30,931 nt of DNA from Treponema sp. UBA4377 (GTDB lineage: Bacteria; Spirochaetota; Spirochaetia; Treponematales; Treponemataceae): assembly GCA_002391235.1 (NCBI GenBank), contig DGRX01000007.1, positions 152-31,082 on the forward strand. Reading direction: 5' to 3'. This document shows, piece by piece, positions 29,674 through 30,931 of this stretch. A program made the translations under genes and the position numbers. The notes beneath the pieces are model-generated. The model was not told where the DNA came from. It saw nothing but the letters and a program-made list of their open reading frames with translations, and searched no databases. The first letter of the stretch is position 1; each line of letters starts with the position of its first letter.

Positions 29674-30931
29674 ATGGCGTACTTTTTTGAGGAACCGTCC
29701 CACACATTCGACGAGTATCTATTGATTCCGGGCTACACATCGGCGGACTGCATTCCTGCAAACGTTTCGCTTAGAACTCCGATTGTCCGCTACAACAAAA
29801 AGGCGGGCGAAAAATCAGCGCTCTACATGAACATTCCGATGGTCAGCGCGGTAATGCAGTCAGTTTCAAACGACAGAATGGCCATCGCGCTTGCCAAGGA
29901 AGGCGGAATCAGCTTCATCTACGGCTCGCAGACAATCGCCGACCAAGCCGCGATGATCGCGCACGTAAAAATGTACAAGGCGGGCTTTGTCTCTTCCGAC
30001 ACCAACATCCGCCCCGACCAGACTTTGCAGGAACTTTGCGAAAAGATTGAGCAGACAGGGCACTCCACCGTCGCCGTAACAGAAAACGGCGAGCACAACG
30101 GCAAGTTGATGGGAATCATCACCGAGCGCGACTTTAGAATGAGCCGCTGCAATCCCAACGACCCCGTAAGCAAGTACATGACTCCGCTCAAGGACTTGGT
30201 CACCGGCCAAAGCGACATCACGCTTGACGAGGCCAACGACCTTATCTGGGAACGAAAAATCAACCAGCTTCCAATCGTTGACAAAGACGGCAACTTGCAG
30301 TACTTGGTTTTCCGCAAGGACTACGCAAGCCACGAAGAGCACCCCTTGGAGCTTTTGGACGACAAAAAGCGCTACATCGTCGGAGCGGGAATCAACACGC
30401 GCGACTACATGGAACGCGTTCCGCTTTTGCTAAAGGCCGGAGCCGACGTTTTGTGCTTGGACTCCTCGGAAGGCTTTACCGAATGGCAGCGCCGCGCGCT
30501 TAAGGACATCCACGAAAATTTCGGCAAGGACGTAAAGGTCGGAGCCGGAAACGTTGTCGACGCAGAAGGCTTTAGGTTCCTGGCCGAAGCGGGCGCCGAC
30601 TTTGTTAAAATCGGAATCGGCGGCGGCTCCATCTGCATCACGCGCGAGCAAAAAGGCATCGGCCGCGGCCAAGCCACCGCCACCATCGAGGTCGCCAAAG
30701 CCCGCGACGAATACTACAAAGAAACGGGAATCTACGTTCCGATTTGCTCGGACGGCGGAATCGTTCACGACAACCACATAACATTGGCGCTTGCGATGGG
30801 CGCGGACTTTGTAATGCTTGGCCGCTACTTTGCCCGCTTTGACGAATCTCCGACCAACAAGCTTATCGTAAACGGAAACTACGTAAAGGAATACTGGGGC
30901 GAAGGCTCAAACCGCGCCCGCAACTGGCAGC
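29674..30931 (+). CDS. guaB: IMP dehydrogenase, 3' end outside window
   Basis: The frame is open from ATG 29674 to the window end, 419 codons. It starts with FDEYLLIPGYTS, MNIPMVSAVMQSVSNDRMAIALAKEGGISFIYG, then two CBS domains (about residues 105-215, MGIITERDF and KYMTPL), returns to the barrel with LCLDSSEGFTEWQ, VGAGNVV, and the active loop GIGGGSICITREQKGIGRGQ with Cys321, then SDGGI and MLGRYFARFDESP. The enzyme oxidises IMP to XMP with NAD, the first step to GMP. The loop reads GRGQ where many IMPDHs have GxPQ; I recall this form in Lachnospiraceae and spirochaete enzymes. Roughly 80 residues including the flap end should lie beyond the window. AAGGAGG is a strong ribosome site. Confidence 0.95.
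   Translation, partial: MAYFFEEPSHTFDEYLLIPGYTSADCIPANVSLRTPIVRYNKKAGEKSALYMNIPMVSAVMQSVSNDRMAIALAKEGGISFIYGSQTIADQAAMIAHVKMYKAGFVSSDTNIRPDQTLQELCEKIEQTGHSTVAVTENGEHNGKLMGIITERDFRMSRCNPNDPVSKYMTPLKDLVTGQSDITLDEANDLIWERKINQLPIVDKDGNLQYLVFRKDYASHEEHPLELLDDKKRYIVGAGINTRDYMERVPLLLKAGADVLCLDSSEGFTEWQRRALKDIHENFGKDVKVGAGNVVDAEGFRFLAEAGADFVKIGIGGGSICITREQKGIGRGQATATIEVAKARDEYYKETGIYVPICSDGGIVHDNHITLALAMGADFVMLGRYFARFDESPTNKLIVNGNYVKEYWGEGSNRARNWQ

Noticed and set aside
1..30931. tRNA, rRNA or CRISPR arrays
   Set aside because: Every gap between genes was read; no cloverleaf, rRNA block or regular repeat-spacer pattern was found.

Overview
ORGANISM. The window looks like a spirochaete chromosome, most likely a Treponema-like gut or rumen anaerobe. 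This is inference from gene style, with no marker gene present: a spirochaete-like acetate kinase, an HD-GYP/GAF protein with a sigma-28-like promoter, many lipoproteins, a Ser/Thr kinase-phosphatase-FHA set, and GH5/GH13 family proteins. Sampled lines of the backbone are near 50% G+C. The stretch from about 16.9 to 21.5 kb is near 30% and stands out as acquired DNA.

LAYOUT. (1) 1-506: C-terminal end of a CobW-type GTPase metallochaperone with a His-rich loop, then convergent terminators. (2) 635-3703, minus: FHA protein, PPP-like phosphatase and membrane Ser/Thr kinase, a compact phospho-signalling operon. It is divergent from a PfkB sugar/nucleoside kinase. (3) 4710-8844, minus: nitroreductase, GH5 lipoprotein, GH13-like protein lacking key catalytic residues, and a DUF2974-type hydrolase, read as one operon. 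(4) 8930-11866: a pseudo-receiver/GHKL ATPase/cNMP-binding fusion convergent with a GAF/HD-GYP protein. (5) 11979-14174, minus: M28 peptidase and acyltransferase-3 membrane protein, divergent from leuS. (6) 16890-21530: low-GC island with a broken gene, a membrane protein, a lipoprotein, an XRE regulator, and a tight four-gene operon of GHKL ATPase, STAS-like (DUF4325-type) protein, PIN nuclease and DUF2971-type protein. Strong terminators close both ends. (7) 21593-26847, minus: argS, an oligopeptide-type ABC binding lipoprotein, and ackA with its own strong promoter. (8) 27000-29170, plus: a small exported protein and a metalloprotease-like lipoprotein. (9) 29171-29673: about 500 bp without a protein gene of normal size but full of RNA-like structure, then guaB (3' truncated by the window).

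REGULATION. Sigma-70-type promoters here are very regular: TTGAnn or close, 17 bp, then TATAAT/TAAAAT. In four cases the -10 box lies only 6-7 nt before the start codon, and 9 nt before argS, with no Shine-Dalgarno sequence. That predicts leaderless or nearly leaderless mRNAs and moves the start of the acyltransferase gene. The best candidate for an undescribed system is the four-gene island operon. The best candidate for an undescribed RNA is the 116-nt near-continuous hairpin upstream of guaB.
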